From Alphaproteobacteria bacterium (GTDB lineage Bacteria > Pseudomonadota > Alphaproteobacteria > Rhizobiales > JAJFHC01), in the NCBI GenBank assembly GCA_021775805.1, contig JAJFHD010000104.1, forward strand, positions 1-64,000: DNA of 64,000 bases. The letters are read 5' to 3'. Positions 16,616 through 25,864 of this stretch are shown piece after piece; within the stretch, counting starts at the first letter, position 1; each line of letters opens with the position of its first letter. The notes below the pieces were generated by a model. That model searched no databases. It was not told where the DNA came from and saw only the letters and a list, made by a program, of their open reading frames with translations. The position numbers and the translations under genes were made by a program.

Positions 16616-17989
16616 ATGTTGGACAAAAACAAATCAGACACCGGCTTTTCCAAGCTGCAGGCCGAGAAGAAATACAAACTTGGTTCCAGCTCGATATTTC
16701 CGCCGGAGGTCATGAACGACATCCATATCAAGTCGGAACTTGGCCGCTATCGTATGCGCGGCTTCTCCCTGTTCAAGAAAATTCCCCACTGGGATGAACT
16801 GACATTCCTGCCAGGCACGCTGACGCGCTTCGTGATCGAAGGCTACCGGGAGAAATGCCTGACCAAGACAATTATCGGGCCACGGGCAAAACGTCCGCTT
16901 GAACTGGACATACCGATTTACATCACCGGCATGAGCTTTGGTGCCTTGTCGTTCGAGGCAAAGACCGCGCTGGCGCGTGGCGCCACGATGGCCGGAACCG
17001 CGACCTGTTCCGGCGAAGGCGGGATGATCCCGGACGAGCGGCGCTATTCATCGAAATGGCTCTACCAGTGCATCCAGTCACGCTACGGCTTCAACCCCCA
17101 CCACCTGCAGCTTGCGGATGCGTGTGAATTTTTCATCGGCCAGGGTTGTAAGGTTGGGCTTGGTGGACATCTGATGGGTCAGAAGGTGACCGACCAGGTT
17201 GCCGAAATGCGCTCCCTGCCGGCAGGTATCGATCAGCGGTCACCGGCCCGGCATCCCGATTGGCTCGGCCCGGACGATCTGGCCCTGAAGATCCAGGAGA
17301 TCCGTGAAGCCACGGACTGGCAGATTCCGATCCAGCTCAAGTTGGGTGCAGCCCGCGTCTACGATGATGTGCGCATGGCGGCCAAGACGGATCCGGACTC
17401 GATCTACATAGACGGCATGGAAGGCAGCACCGGCGCCGGTCCCCATCTGGCGACCGAAGAAACCGGGGTTCCGGGCATGGCGGCTATCCGTCAGGCACGC
17501 CGCGCTATCGACGACATTGGGAAACGCGGCGAAATAAGCCTGGTCTATGCCGGCGGCATCAGGAACGGCGGCGACGTTGCCAAGGCTCTGGCGCTGGGTG
17601 CGGATGCCATTGCCATCGGTCATTCGGCGATGATGGCGCTCAATTGCAACAAGGACATTGAGGAAGCCGACTACCCCTCGGAAATGGGTGTCGAGGCCGG
17701 CGAATGTTATCACTGTCACACCGGCCGCTGCCCGGTTGGTGTTGCGACGCAGGATCCGGAATTGCGCAGCCGGCTCGATCCCGACCAAGCGGCCGAACGC
17801 GTCTACAACTTCCTGCACACGTTGACCATGGAAGCGCAGATGATGGCCCGGGCTTGCGGCAAGACGAACATCCACAGTCTCGAACCGGAGGACCTCGCCG
17901 CGCTGACCATGGAAGCGTCGGCGATTGCACAGGTGCCGCTTGCCGGGACTGACTACACCGTCGGCGTTGAAGACTATCACCACATTTAG
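16616..17989 (+). CDS. FMN-binding glutamate-synthase-like catalytic subunit
   Basis: A 457-aa protein equivalent to the FMN/synthase domain of glutamate synthase (GlxD/MgsC type). The TIM-barrel FMN motifs include ITGMSFGALSFEAKTALA, TCSGEGGMIPDER, DGMEGSTGAGPH and VYAGGIRNGGDVAKALALGAD. The CYHCHTGRCPVG segment provides the Cys residues of a [3Fe-4S] cluster. It would reductively transfer ammonia or methylamine to 2-oxoglutarate. The start at 16616 has an AAAAGGA site; a TTG at 16595 would add seven non-conserved residues. The electron donor subunit (GltD-like) is not encoded nearby. Confidence 0.88.
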   Translation: MLDKNKSDTGFSKLQAEKKYKLGSSSIFPPEVMNDIHIKSELGRYRMRGFSLFKKIPHWDELTFLPGTLTRFVIEGYREKCLTKTIIGPRAKRPLELDIPIYITGMSFGALSFEAKTALARGATMAGTATCSGEGGMIPDERRYSSKWLYQCIQSRYGFNPHHLQLADACEFFIGQGCKVGLGGHLMGQKVTDQVAEMRSLPAGIDQRSPARHPDWLGPDDLALKIQEIREATDWQIPIQLKLGAARVYDDVRMAAKTDPDSIYIDGMEGSTGAGPHLATEETGVPGMAAIRQARRAIDDIGKRGEISLVYAGGIRNGGDVAKALALGADAIAIGHSAMMALNCNKDIEEADYPSEMGVEAGECYHCHTGRCPVGVATQDPELRSRLDPDQAAERVYNFLHTLTMEAQMMARACGKTNIHSLEPEDLAALTMEASAIAQVPLAGTDYTVGVEDYHHI

Positions 17990-18001
17990 GGAGAACGAAC
18001 G

Positions 18002-18412
18002 ATGGCTGGCACAGGCTACAAGGGCGCCGAAATCAAGGACGTCGATCACTTCCTCAAGGGTGGCGGCATAGACTCGGAACGCGAACAGACGATCGGACAG
18101 CATATCGGTTACCGCTATGATGTGAATCTGCTGCCCGATTACGAAAGGATAACACCGTTCCTAAAGGGCTATGTCGAGTTCATGGGCTGGGACGATCTGA
18201 ACTGGCTGGAAGATGTTCACATGGGCTACGACGACGGCAAACCGGCGGTCTTCGACCGTAACATCAACGGCTGGGTCGCGATCCCCGACAACTATGACCT
18301 GCCGGACAACCAGCAGGACCGGGACATGATCGCCCGCGAACTGCTGATCAAATTTCAGATGTCGCCGGACCATCCCCTGGCTCAGCTAAACAAGGCCTAT
18401 CGAAAATTCTGA
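18002..18412 (+). CDS. Uncharacterised 136-aa protein of the GS/GOGAT operon
   Basis: I do not recognise this acidic, soluble 136-aa protein. It begins 12 bp after the FMN subunit with a GGGAGAACGA site, so it is almost certainly translated with the complex. It has no Cys, no signal peptide and no membrane segment. The sequence is rich in Asp/Gly/Tyr (GWDDLNWLEDVHMGYDDG, NYDLPDNQQDRDMI). Position suggests an accessory or regulatory subunit of the split glutamate synthase; that is inference only. A bidirectional terminator follows. Confidence 0.7.
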   Translation: MAGTGYKGAEIKDVDHFLKGGGIDSEREQTIGQHIGYRYDVNLLPDYERITPFLKGYVEFMGWDDLNWLEDVHMGYDDGKPAVFDRNINGWVAIPDNYDLPDNQQDRDMIARELLIKFQMSPDHPLAQLNKAYRKF

Positions 18413-18442
18413 CCCTGCTGCGAACAGCAAGCTGGACAAAAG

Positions 18443-18470
18443 AACCCCCGGTCACGTGGCCGGGGGTTTT
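18443..18470. terminator. Bidirectional Rho-independent terminator
   Basis: A 9-bp GC-rich stem, AACCCCCGG (18443-18451) against CCGGGGGTT (18460-18468), runs straight into TTTT. On the other strand the stem is followed by CTTTTG. It ends the GS operon and also contains the stop codon of the convergent gene at 18452. Confidence 0.85.
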
Positions 18471-19042
18471 GCTTGCGCCTGTGACCAGTCGGGCCGGAAT
18501 CCGAGGATGTGGACGTCTGAGGGTATTTCGGGATTGAAAATCCGGTTATGCCAGAGCGTTGCTTCGCGCGCGGGGTCGCTCGATGGCAATTCCCGCACCG
18601 TGCAAGGCAAACTGTAGGTCTGATTGTATTGACCGAACTCGAGAACGCATTCCTGTCGCTCGAGCAAGGCGGTGGCGACCGTAGAACCGATGCTGAAAAG
18701 GGCGGTGAGTTCGTCGCTGAAACGGCTCGAATTCTGAAAGTGCGTCGACTGGAGGAATTCCAGGCCTTTTTCGTAAACGCTTCTGGGATCGGTGGTCTTG
18801 CGGACCTGGTGCTTGAAGAACGCCGTGCTTTCATAGGAGTCCGAGGGCACGACCAGCGTGATCAAGGCCGGCGAGATTTCCCCGCCGTCGGTGCCGACAC
18901 AACGCGGTGTCATGCCGCCCGACGGGCGCCCGGCATCGCTGCGCATGGCGATCTGGCGGATTCGGCATTGCCATGCCAAGAAGTGGTTGCGCAATGTAAC
19001 CTGTGCGCCCCTGTCCCGTTTTTCCGTGCTGTCAGTTTGCAT
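18452..19042 (-). CDS. Uncharacterised 196-aa protein
   Basis: A ~196-aa soluble protein not recognised. It lacks a signal peptide or membrane segments and contains FFKHQVRKTTDPRSVYEKGL and ILGFRPDWSQAQ. The start at 19042 (MQTDSTEKRDRG) is a guess; an in-frame ATG at 19081 would add 13 residues. It is convergent with the GS operon and divergent from amt, and its stop codon lies inside the shared terminator. The divergent promoter region with amt carries the ATTGGT motifs, so it may belong to the same nitrogen regulon. Confidence 0.6.
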   Translation of the reverse strand: MQTDSTEKRDRGAQVTLRNHFLAWQCRIRQIAMRSDAGRPSGGMTPRCVGTDGGEISPALITLVVPSDSYESTAFFKHQVRKTTDPRSVYEKGLEFLQSTHFQNSSRFSDELTALFSIGSTVATALLERQECVLEFGQYNQTYSLPCTVRELPSSDPAREATLWHNRIFNPEIPSDVHILGFRPDWSQAQAKPPAT

Positions 19043-19096
19043 ATTCAGATCGATTCGTTCGCTGGCTTTCGACCATGGCACTATACCGCATGATTC

Positions 19097-19130
19097 AAAT
19101 TGGTTTGAAAGTTATCTCATATTGGTATAT
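19097..19130. promoter_or_regulatory. ATTGGT motifs between the 196-aa gene and amt, site 1
   Basis: AAATTGGTTTG at 19097-19107 and ATTGGTATAT at 19121-19130 repeat the motif types found upstream of the GntR gene and the GS operon. The second is an exact 10-bp match to 13215-13224. It lies within the 426-bp divergent gap upstream of amt, which otherwise shows AT-rich promoter-like sequence and no gene. Confidence 0.55.
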
Positions 19131-19252
19131 TTTTGGCTTGATATTTTTCAACGGTAGGAAAATAATATTCCCTACATTAAAGAGACCGTCAAAATTGTCG
19201 GCATTCATAAACAAATAGTGTAAATTCAGCCGACGCAACAGAAAGGAAGGAG

Positions 19253-19266
19253 AAAAATTGGTTTGC
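19253..19266. promoter_or_regulatory. ATTGGT motif upstream of amt, site 2
   Basis: AAAAATTGGTTTGC is identical over 14 bp to 12862-12875 in the GntR promoter. It lies about 200 bp before the amt start codon. Such an exact intergenic match 6.4 kb apart supports a common regulator binding both. Confidence 0.55.
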
Positions 19267-19468
19267 CTGTGATCGCCCCGGTTTCCCGCGCACGCCGGAG
19301 CCCACAGACAATCAAACGGGTGGCATGACACCGTCGTTCTTTCAGTCAACAGCAAAATTACCGCGGCGGACAATGTCATAATTTATTGGGGAGGAGCGAC
19401 TCGATCGCTTCTTTGGAACCTTCCAGGGTTCCAGAACGCGCGTATCGACCGAAAGGAGGGGAGACTCC

Positions 19469-20818
19469 ATGGGAAATAACCTCGAAGCACTAACCACCGT
19501 ATTCACCGAGTTCTACTACTGGGTGACCGTGGTCTTCATGTTCCTCATTCATGTGGGCTTCTGCATGTATGAAGTGGGCGCAAGCCGGCGCAGGAACCAT
19601 CTGCACACTCTAATGAAAAACACGATGCTGATCCCGCTGGTCACCATCACCTTCTACTTCTTCGGCTGGTGGATCTATTGGGCATTCCACGATGGGCCGG
19701 GCATCACCGGTGGGCTCGACACAGCCGCGGCTGCCGCCAACGCACCGTGGGCGAGCACCATGGGGACGAACCTTGGCGACCGGCTAACCGGCGTCTTCTG
19801 GGCGGCGTTCCTGCTGTTCTCCTGGACGGCCGCTTCTATCGTGTCGGGCTCTGTAATTGAGCGCATTCGATCCGGTGCCTTCTGGATACACGCAGTGCTG
19901 ATTGGTTCGGTCTTCTGGATCATCGATGCTTCTTGGGGTTGGCATTATCAGGGTTGGATGGTCAAGTTGCTTGGCTATCATGACGCTTACGCATCCGGTG
20001 TCATTCATGCTATTGCCGGCGGCTATGCCCTTGGTATTCTGGTCGTTCTTGGTCCCCGCATTGGCAAGTTTGCCTCAGACGGGACACCAAGAGACATTCC
20101 GCCGCACAACACCTGGCTCGTCACGATTGGTCTGTTCATGATCTACACAGGCTTCTGGGGATTCTATGCCGCGTGTAACGTTCCGATCATTGCACCTTCA
20201 GGTATCGACGGTCTGATCACGGGCGAGACCTGGACGGCCACGAACATCTATCTCGGACCGACCTCACTCAGCGCCATTACGTTCAACTTCCTGATGTCGC
20301 TGTCGGGCGGTCTGCTGATGGCTTACGTGGTGTCCAAGGGCGATGCGTTCTGGACTTACTCTGGTGGTCTGGCGGGTGTCATTACAGCATCTGCCGGCAA
20401 TGACCTCTACCACCCGATTCAAGCCATGATTATTGCCGGTATCGGTACATGGTGCGCCTACAAGCTGCATTTCTGGGTCGAGCGCAGGTTCAAGGTCGAC
20501 GATGCGGTGGGTGCCGTGGCGGTTCACGGTTACGCCGGATTTGTCGGGCTCGTGATTGCCGGTGTCGTGCTGTGGGGCGTTCCGTCTTCGCCGTACGAAG
20601 GCTATGCCGCCATCAGTCCTTGGGGTCAGTTTGCCGGTGCGATCATCATGTTCTTCGTGCTTGGCTTTCTGCCGGCCTGGATCGTGTCGAAGATCATGGC
20701 CGGTGCTGGCATTCTCCGGGTTCCACGTGAAGTGGAAATCGAAGGGCTCGATTTCAGCACCAACCTTGCCTATGAGCAGGCTCAGTCCGAAATCCAAGCG
20801 GCTGAGCGTGCTGCATAG
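19469..20818 (+). CDS. amt: Ammonium transporter, Amt/Rh family
   Basis: A 449-aa polytopic inner-membrane channel with about 11 predicted membrane segments. The pore twin histidines are identifiable in SGVIHAIAGGYALG and AVHGYAGFVGLV, and the conserved Asp in GYHDAYASG. The sequence around them is unusual for AmtB (WGWHYQGWMVKLLGYHD, where the common family has a shorter Trp-Gly-rich loop). It is therefore probably a divergent Amt clade, perhaps for methylammonium. GGAGGGGA ribosome site. No glnK gene follows; instead a 72-aa membrane protein does. Confidence 0.88.
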   Translation: MGNNLEALTTVFTEFYYWVTVVFMFLIHVGFCMYEVGASRRRNHLHTLMKNTMLIPLVTITFYFFGWWIYWAFHDGPGITGGLDTAAAAANAPWASTMGTNLGDRLTGVFWAAFLLFSWTAASIVSGSVIERIRSGAFWIHAVLIGSVFWIIDASWGWHYQGWMVKLLGYHDAYASGVIHAIAGGYALGILVVLGPRIGKFASDGTPRDIPPHNTWLVTIGLFMIYTGFWGFYAACNVPIIAPSGIDGLITGETWTATNIYLGPTSLSAITFNFLMSLSGGLLMAYVVSKGDAFWTYSGGLAGVITASAGNDLYHPIQAMIIAGIGTWCAYKLHFWVERRFKVDDAVGAVAVHGYAGFVGLVIAGVVLWGVPSSPYEGYAAISPWGQFAGAIIMFFVLGFLPAWIVSKIMAGAGILRVPREVEIEGLDFSTNLAYEQAQSEIQAAERAA

Positions 20819-20844
20819 TCTGAACCAGGAAAAGGAGAGTACTC

Positions 20845-21063
20845 ATGTCAACGATCAAAGGCCTGGACAGCTGGGCAGTGGATCTCAAGGACGTCGGGGC
20901 GATATATCCCTTCCAGGGTTCGGAAGTGATCATGGTGGTGATTGCCGTCGCTTTGTGGATAGGCTGGCACATCTGGCAGTTCAAACACGAGGCAAGCGAA
21001 ATCGAAGAAGAAATTCGCAGCCACTCCAAGGAAAATGTCGAGCATAATGTCGACAGATACTGA
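20845..21063 (+). CDS. Small single-pass membrane protein after Amt
   Basis: A 72-aa protein with one transmembrane helix at about residues 28-45 (VIMVVIAVALWIGWHIW) and a charged, coiled-coil-like cytoplasmic tail (FKHEASEIEEEIRSHSKENVE). It starts 26 bp after amt with an AAAGGAGAG site and shares its terminator, so it is the amt partner in this operon. In place of the usual soluble GlnK regulator it might modulate or stabilise the channel; function is inferred from position only. Confidence 0.75.
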   Translation: MSTIKGLDSWAVDLKDVGAIYPFQGSEVIMVVIAVALWIGWHIWQFKHEASEIEEEIRSHSKENVEHNVDRY

Positions 21064-21096
21064 TCGCTGCTGACGCGGTGATCCGAAACACCACGA

Positions 21097-21125
21097 GAGC
21101 GCCGGCCTATCGCCGGCGCTCTTTT
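21097..21125 (+). terminator. Rho-independent terminator of the amt operon
   Basis: A 10-bp perfect stem, GAGCGCCGGC (21097-21106) and GCCGGCGCTC (21112-21121), with a 5-nt loop is followed by TTTT. It lies 33 bp after the small membrane protein's stop. Confidence 0.9.
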
Positions 21126-21204
21126 CATTTGCTCCGGTTTTGCACCACGTCAAGGAACGTGATATCGCCCGGGCACCAGATTTGTTCTTCCGGAAACCAT
21201 CCGA

Positions 21205-22131
21205 ATGTCAATCACCCGGACACGTTGGTGGCGTGTGGCGCTGCTGTTCATCATGGGGATCACATGGGGACTGCAGTTCTCGCTGCTGAAATTTGCGGCC
21301 CATGCAGGTTACTCGGAAATCGGCGTGCTGACGCTGTCCATGATCGGTGTGGCGGTAATTTTCATCACCATCACGTGGCGAACGAATGCCTGGTTCCGGC
21401 CGACGCCTGGGCAAATTGCGTTCTTCTTCATCAGCGGTACGCTTGGATATCTGGGTCCACTCGGACTCACCTTGTTTATTGCTCCCAATGTTGCGGCTGG
21501 ACTGTTGGCAATCATCGTTTCGATGACGCCGGTGTTTACTGTCACCATCGCCCTTGGATTGAGAACCGAACCGGTATCACCAATGAGGATCGCCGGCATA
21601 TTTGTCGGCGCCGTGGCGGCGATGCTCGTATTGACATCCCAGTCCGGTATCGACTTATCGGATGTGTCGCCATGGGCCGCACTGGCCTTCGTCATTCCGG
21701 TGGTCTACGCCGCCGACAACATTTACGTTGCAGCCTGTTGGCCGAAGACCCTCGATGCGGTGCAGGTCATGACGGCTGTGGTGATCCTGTCCGCGATCCT
21801 GCTGACGCCAATCTATATCCACTCAGGCGACTTCATTCCGCTGTTCGAACCCTGGGGTATCGGCCAGTGGTCGGTACTGCTGTTTGTGTTGACCACGGCT
21901 GTGGAGTCCTACCTCTATTTCGATATCACCCGGCGCTATGGCGCGGTATTTGCCTCGCTGGGCGGCTTTATTTCCGTGTTCGCCGGCATCATGTGGGGCA
22001 TGGCGCTGTTCGGTGAGCGCCACAGCGCCCTGTTGTGGTCGGCGGTTCCGGTGATGTTCCTGGCGATCTACCTGGTAACCTTCTCCAAGCGTGAGCCGCG
22101 GGAGCCTCAGTCCGAAGCCACCGACCCCTGA
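21205..22131 (+). CDS. EamA/DMT-family transporter
   Basis: A 308-aa inner-membrane protein with about ten hydrophobic helices and two EamA repeats, as in drug/metabolite exporters (RhaT/YdcZ superfamily). The first repeat begins FIMGITWGLQFSLLKFAA; the second ends GGFISVFAGIMWGMALFGERHS, which is the usual second-repeat signature. It converges on the hydantoinase gene with only 8 bp between stop codons. Substrate unknown; a second EamA gene lies in the hydantoinase operon at 25865. Confidence 0.85.
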   Translation: MSITRTRWWRVALLFIMGITWGLQFSLLKFAAHAGYSEIGVLTLSMIGVAVIFITITWRTNAWFRPTPGQIAFFFISGTLGYLGPLGLTLFIAPNVAAGLLAIIVSMTPVFTVTIALGLRTEPVSPMRIAGIFVGAVAAMLVLTSQSGIDLSDVSPWAALAFVIPVVYAADNIYVAACWPKTLDAVQVMTAVVILSAILLTPIYIHSGDFIPLFEPWGIGQWSVLLFVLTTAVESYLYFDITRRYGAVFASLGGFISVFAGIMWGMALFGERHSALLWSAVPVMFLAIYLVTFSKREPREPQSEATDP

Positions 22132-22139
22132 TCGCCGGT

Positions 22140-25100
22140 TCAGGAACCGGGTTTGCCAAAACCGCCGCCGCCGGGCAGATCAAGGATCAGGCGGTCGCCG
22201 GCCCCGACAATCTGTTTGCCCTTGCCTCTGAACGGTGCGCCACTGGCGAGGCGGGCTCTGCCGGCTGCGCCGTTCTCGCCGCCCTGGCGTCCCCGCGCCG
22301 GATTATCGATCCGGTCAAACAGGGCAAATACGGCAAACGGCGCCTTGTCGGCATGTTCGATCTCAATGGTCTGGCCGTCGCCGCCGCGGTGCCGACCCTG
22401 GCCGCCCGAATTGGCCCGGAATTCCTTGCGGCGGAATATCAAAGGCGCAATCGACTCGGTAATCTCAACCGGGGTATTGCGGACACCTGAGGGAAATGCC
22501 GTGGCGGACAGGCCGGGACGCGTCGGTCTGGCGCCGGTTCCACCGGAATGGAAGATCGTCACGGAGAAGGCTTCGGTCGGTTTGCCGTCCTCGCTCTCGA
22601 CAAACCCGTGGCCACCCGACAGCATCGGATTCCACAGGCTGGAACTGCCCTCCGCGGGCACCTGGCCGGGAATTGCCTTTTCAAGGCATCCCAAAACCAC
22701 GTCCGGGAGCATTTGGCCGATCACATGACGGGTGGTGACGGCACAGGGTGGGGGGGCGTTGACGATGGTGCCCACCGGTGCCGACGTGCGGATCGGTTCG
22801 AGCGATCCGGTGTTGTTGGGAACCGCGCTGCCGACGATGCATCTGATGCCGAACGAGGTGTAGGCCTCGCAATAGGTCAACGGCACGTTGATGCCAAACT
22901 GGGAAACCGACGACGTGCCATCGTAGTCAACCGCAATGCCCTCATTGCCAATGGTCATTCGGGCCTTCAGTGTTACGGGCTTTTCATAGCCATCGACCGT
23001 CATCTCGTTGCTGTAGACGCCGGCCGGCAGCGCCCGGATTTCGTCGAGCATGGCGTTGCGCGAGGTTTCGATGATGTGCTCGCCGATCTCCTCAAGGTTG
23101 TCGAGGTCGAACTCATCCATCAGTTCGATCAGACGGCGGCCGCCAAGTTCGTTGCTCGACGACAGGGAATAAAGATCGCCGACAACCTGCACCGGTTCGC
23201 GCACGTTGGCTTCGACAATCGCAAAAACGCTGTCATTGCGCACGCCTCTGGAAAACAGCGGCATAATCGGGATATTGAGACCTTCCTCATAGACCTGTCC
23301 GGCGTCAGGACCGAAGCCGCGCCCGCCGACATCGACGACGTGCGAGGTCGAGGCAAACAGGGCTGCAATCCGGCCATTCTTGAAGACCGGGTTAACCACT
23401 GTGAAGTCGAACAGATGACCGGTTCCGAGCCAGGGGTCGTTGGTGACGAAAACGTCGCCTTCGTTCATGGTGTCAATCGGGTATTTCTCGAGAAAGAACC
23501 CGACCGAGGCCGCCATGGCATTGACATGGCCGGGCGTGCCTGTCACGGCCTGGGCCAGCATCCGGCCCTTCAGGTCATAGACTCCCGCCGAGAGATCGCC
23601 GGCCTCGCGCACGGATGTGGAAAAGGACGTGCGAATGATGGCTTGCGCCTGTTCCTCGACCACGGCGATGATCCGGTCCCACAAAACCTGATTGCGCACA
23701 TCGTGGGCAACCGCCGCCGTCGTGGAAACAGTGCCTGTGCGTTCAAGAACCAGATCGCCATACGCATTTGTGGTCGCGGCAAACCCTTCCGGCACGACCG
23801 TGCTGGTCTGGATCTCGGTGATGATCGCCGGACCCGGCAGCCGGCCGTCCCGGGAAAGGCTTTCCCTGGCACAGATCCGGGTCTCGACGGCGTCCTCCTG
23901 ACCGGAAAAATGCACGCCGCGTGTCCGTTGTTGTTCGTTCCGGGTTGAATCTGCTGCTGCCCTGAAACGGTCTGGAGTGACCGCACGTTTCTCAGAGACC
24001 ATGATTGACCAGGTCAGAACTTCAATGGCAAGCCCGGGGACGATCCGGCCGTACTGGCGCTTGTACTCCTGTTCAAAGGCTTCCCTGATGCTGTCTTCGT
24101 CGCCAGACTTGAACTCCCGGGAGGGCAGTTCGATCTTGACCTCGTGGCCCTGGCCCACATAGCGCGCGTAGGCATGACGCCTTTGTTCGAGAGAAGCATC
24201 AGGCGCTCCCAGTCTTACAACCTCGGCTGCTTCCTCAAACATCTCGGCAAACAGGCCGTTGAGCGACGTGGCGTCGAGACCATCCACACGCACATAGTGA
24301 CTGCGCACCAGTTCATAGGCGACCGGTGCCATGAGAAACCCGATGGCCGAGCCGACACCAGCGTTCGCGGGCACAACCACTTTCGAAATCCCTAGTTTCT
24401 GTGCCAGGCGAAGGGCGTGCAAAGGGGCACCTCCGCCGAAGGCAATCATGGTCCGCCCGGCAATTTCCGCACCGCGCTCAACCGCATGTACACGCGCCGC
24501 ACTCGCCATGTTCTCATCAACGATTTCGATCACCGCCTTTGCGGCCTCGACCGGACCGCGGTCAATATGGGCACCGACCGAAGCCGTCACGGCGGCGGCA
24601 GCGGCCTCGGTGTCCAGGGTCATGCGCCCGCCGGCAAAGCCGTCGGGGTCGAGCCGGTTCATCAAAAGATTGGCGTCGGTGATGGCAGCCCCTGTACCGC
24701 CGCGCCCGTAACAGGCGGGTCCCGGATCGGCGCCGGCGCTTTCAGGCCCAACCTGGATGCGTCCAAGAGCGTCCACGTGGGCGATCGAGCCGCCACCTGC
24801 ACCGATCTCAACCATTTCGACAACCGGAATCTTCACGGGCATACCGCTGCCTTTCATGAAGCGGTGGGCGCGATCGATCTCGAAAGTCCGGCTCAACAGC
24901 GGCTCACCATTGTCGATCAGGCAAATCTTGGCCGTCGTGCCCCCCATATCGAAGGACAGAACACGATCCTCACCGAGATTCCGGGCAATGAAGCCGGCGA
25001 GAATGGCACCCCCGGCCGGCCCGGACTCGATCAGCCGGACCGGGTACTGCTTTGCAGTCTCGATGGTGATCAGATTGCCGCCCGAGGTCATCAGCAGACA

Positions 25101-25817
25101 AGGGCAAACCACGCCCTCCGCCACAAGCCTGCCTTCGACATCGTGGAGATAGGTTTCCATGATCGGGCGCACATAGGCGTTGGCACAGGTTGTGGTCTGG
25201 CGTTCGTATTCACGAATCTCAGGGCAGACCTGCGACGACAGCGATATCGACAGTCCCGGCAATGCTTCACGAAGAACAGCCGCGATCCGGTCTTCGTGGG
25301 CAGGGTTGGCATACGCATGAAGCAGACCGATCGCCACGCTTTCCACGCCGGCTTCGCGCAATTGCGGGACCAGGGCGGCGATGTCTTCGTCCTGTACAGG
25401 ATCGAGCACTTCGCCTTTGAAGTTCAGACGCTCGGGAACAGTCAGCCGCAACTCGCGCGGGACCAGCGGTTTGAGCCGGTCCGCGTTGATGTCGTACTGG
25501 TCAAATCGGTTCTCATAGGCAATTTCGAGGGTGTCGCGATGTCCGTCCGTGGCGATCAAGGCGGTTCTCGCACCCTTGCGCTCGATCAAGGCATTGGTTG
25601 CCAGTGTCGTACCATGGATGATGAGATCGAGATCCGCCGGGTTGGTACCGGTGCGTCCGAGCACGTCACGCAAACCGTTCATGAATCCATCGGCGGGATT
25701 TTGAGGTGTGGTCAGAACCTTGACGGTTGTCTGGACGCCGTCTTTTTCGAGAACAACGTCGGTAAAGGTTCCACCAATGTCCACGGCAAGACGGCAGGGG
25801 ACGGTTTCAGCAGCCAT
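22140..25817 (-). CDS. Hydantoinase A/B fusion, 5-oxoprolinase-like
   Basis: A 1225-aa ATP-dependent cyclic-amide hydrolase. The N-terminal HyuA half has the actin-like nucleotide fold (LAVDIGGTFTDVVLE, DMGGTTAKICLID, IGAGGGSIAHVD, AFGGGAPLHA). The C-terminal HyuB half begins near residue 690 (LWDRIIAVVEEQAQAII, SAGVYDLKGRMLAQAVTGTPGH) and ends in the glycine tail LPGGGGFGKPGS. Total length matches 5-oxoprolinase/hydantoinase fusions. Substrate could be 5-oxoproline, N-methylhydantoin or another lactam. It is the last gene of a probable four-gene operon: GntR, DapA-like, EamA, HyuAB. Confidence 0.9.
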   Translation of the reverse strand: MAAETVPCRLAVDIGGTFTDVVLEKDGVQTTVKVLTTPQNPADGFMNGLRDVLGRTGTNPADLDLIIHGTTLATNALIERKGARTALIATDGHRDTLEIAYENRFDQYDINADRLKPLVPRELRLTVPERLNFKGEVLDPVQDEDIAALVPQLREAGVESVAIGLLHAYANPAHEDRIAAVLREALPGLSISLSSQVCPEIREYERQTTTCANAYVRPIMETYLHDVEGRLVAEGVVCPCLLMTSGGNLITIETAKQYPVRLIESGPAGGAILAGFIARNLGEDRVLSFDMGGTTAKICLIDNGEPLLSRTFEIDRAHRFMKGSGMPVKIPVVEMVEIGAGGGSIAHVDALGRIQVGPESAGADPGPACYGRGGTGAAITDANLLMNRLDPDGFAGGRMTLDTEAAAAAVTASVGAHIDRGPVEAAKAVIEIVDENMASAARVHAVERGAEIAGRTMIAFGGGAPLHALRLAQKLGISKVVVPANAGVGSAIGFLMAPVAYELVRSHYVRVDGLDATSLNGLFAEMFEEAAEVVRLGAPDASLEQRRHAYARYVGQGHEVKIELPSREFKSGDEDSIREAFEQEYKRQYGRIVPGLAIEVLTWSIMVSEKRAVTPDRFRAAADSTRNEQQRTRGVHFSGQEDAVETRICARESLSRDGRLPGPAIITEIQTSTVVPEGFAATTNAYGDLVLERTGTVSTTAAVAHDVRNQVLWDRIIAVVEEQAQAIIRTSFSTSVREAGDLSAGVYDLKGRMLAQAVTGTPGHVNAMAASVGFFLEKYPIDTMNEGDVFVTNDPWLGTGHLFDFTVVNPVFKNGRIAALFASTSHVVDVGGRGFGPDAGQVYEEGLNIPIMPLFSRGVRNDSVFAIVEANVREPVQVVGDLYSLSSSNELGGRRLIELMDEFDLDNLEEIGEHIIETSRNAMLDEIRALPAGVYSNEMTVDGYEKPVTLKARMTIGNEGIAVDYDGTSSVSQFGINVPLTYCEAYTSFGIRCIVGSAVPNNTGSLEPIRTSAPVGTIVNAPPPCAVTTRHVIGQMLPDVVLGCLEKAIPGQVPAEGSSSLWNPMLSGGHGFVESEDGKPTEAFSVTIFHSGGTGARPTRPGLSATAFPSGVRNTPVEITESIAPLIFRRKEFRANSGGQGRHRGGDGQTIEIEHADKAPFAVFALFDRIDNPARGRQGGENGAAGRARLASGAPFRGKGKQIVGAGDRLILDLPGGGGFGKPGS

Positions 25818-25864
25818 GTCATGACCTTTCGTTCAAATGAGTTCGATCCAGGTGTTTGTCTTCA

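Noticed and set aside
22548..23948. Open frame of 466 aa opposite HyuAB
   Set aside because: Antisense shadow; composition is not protein-like and the minus-strand hydantoinase motifs run through it.
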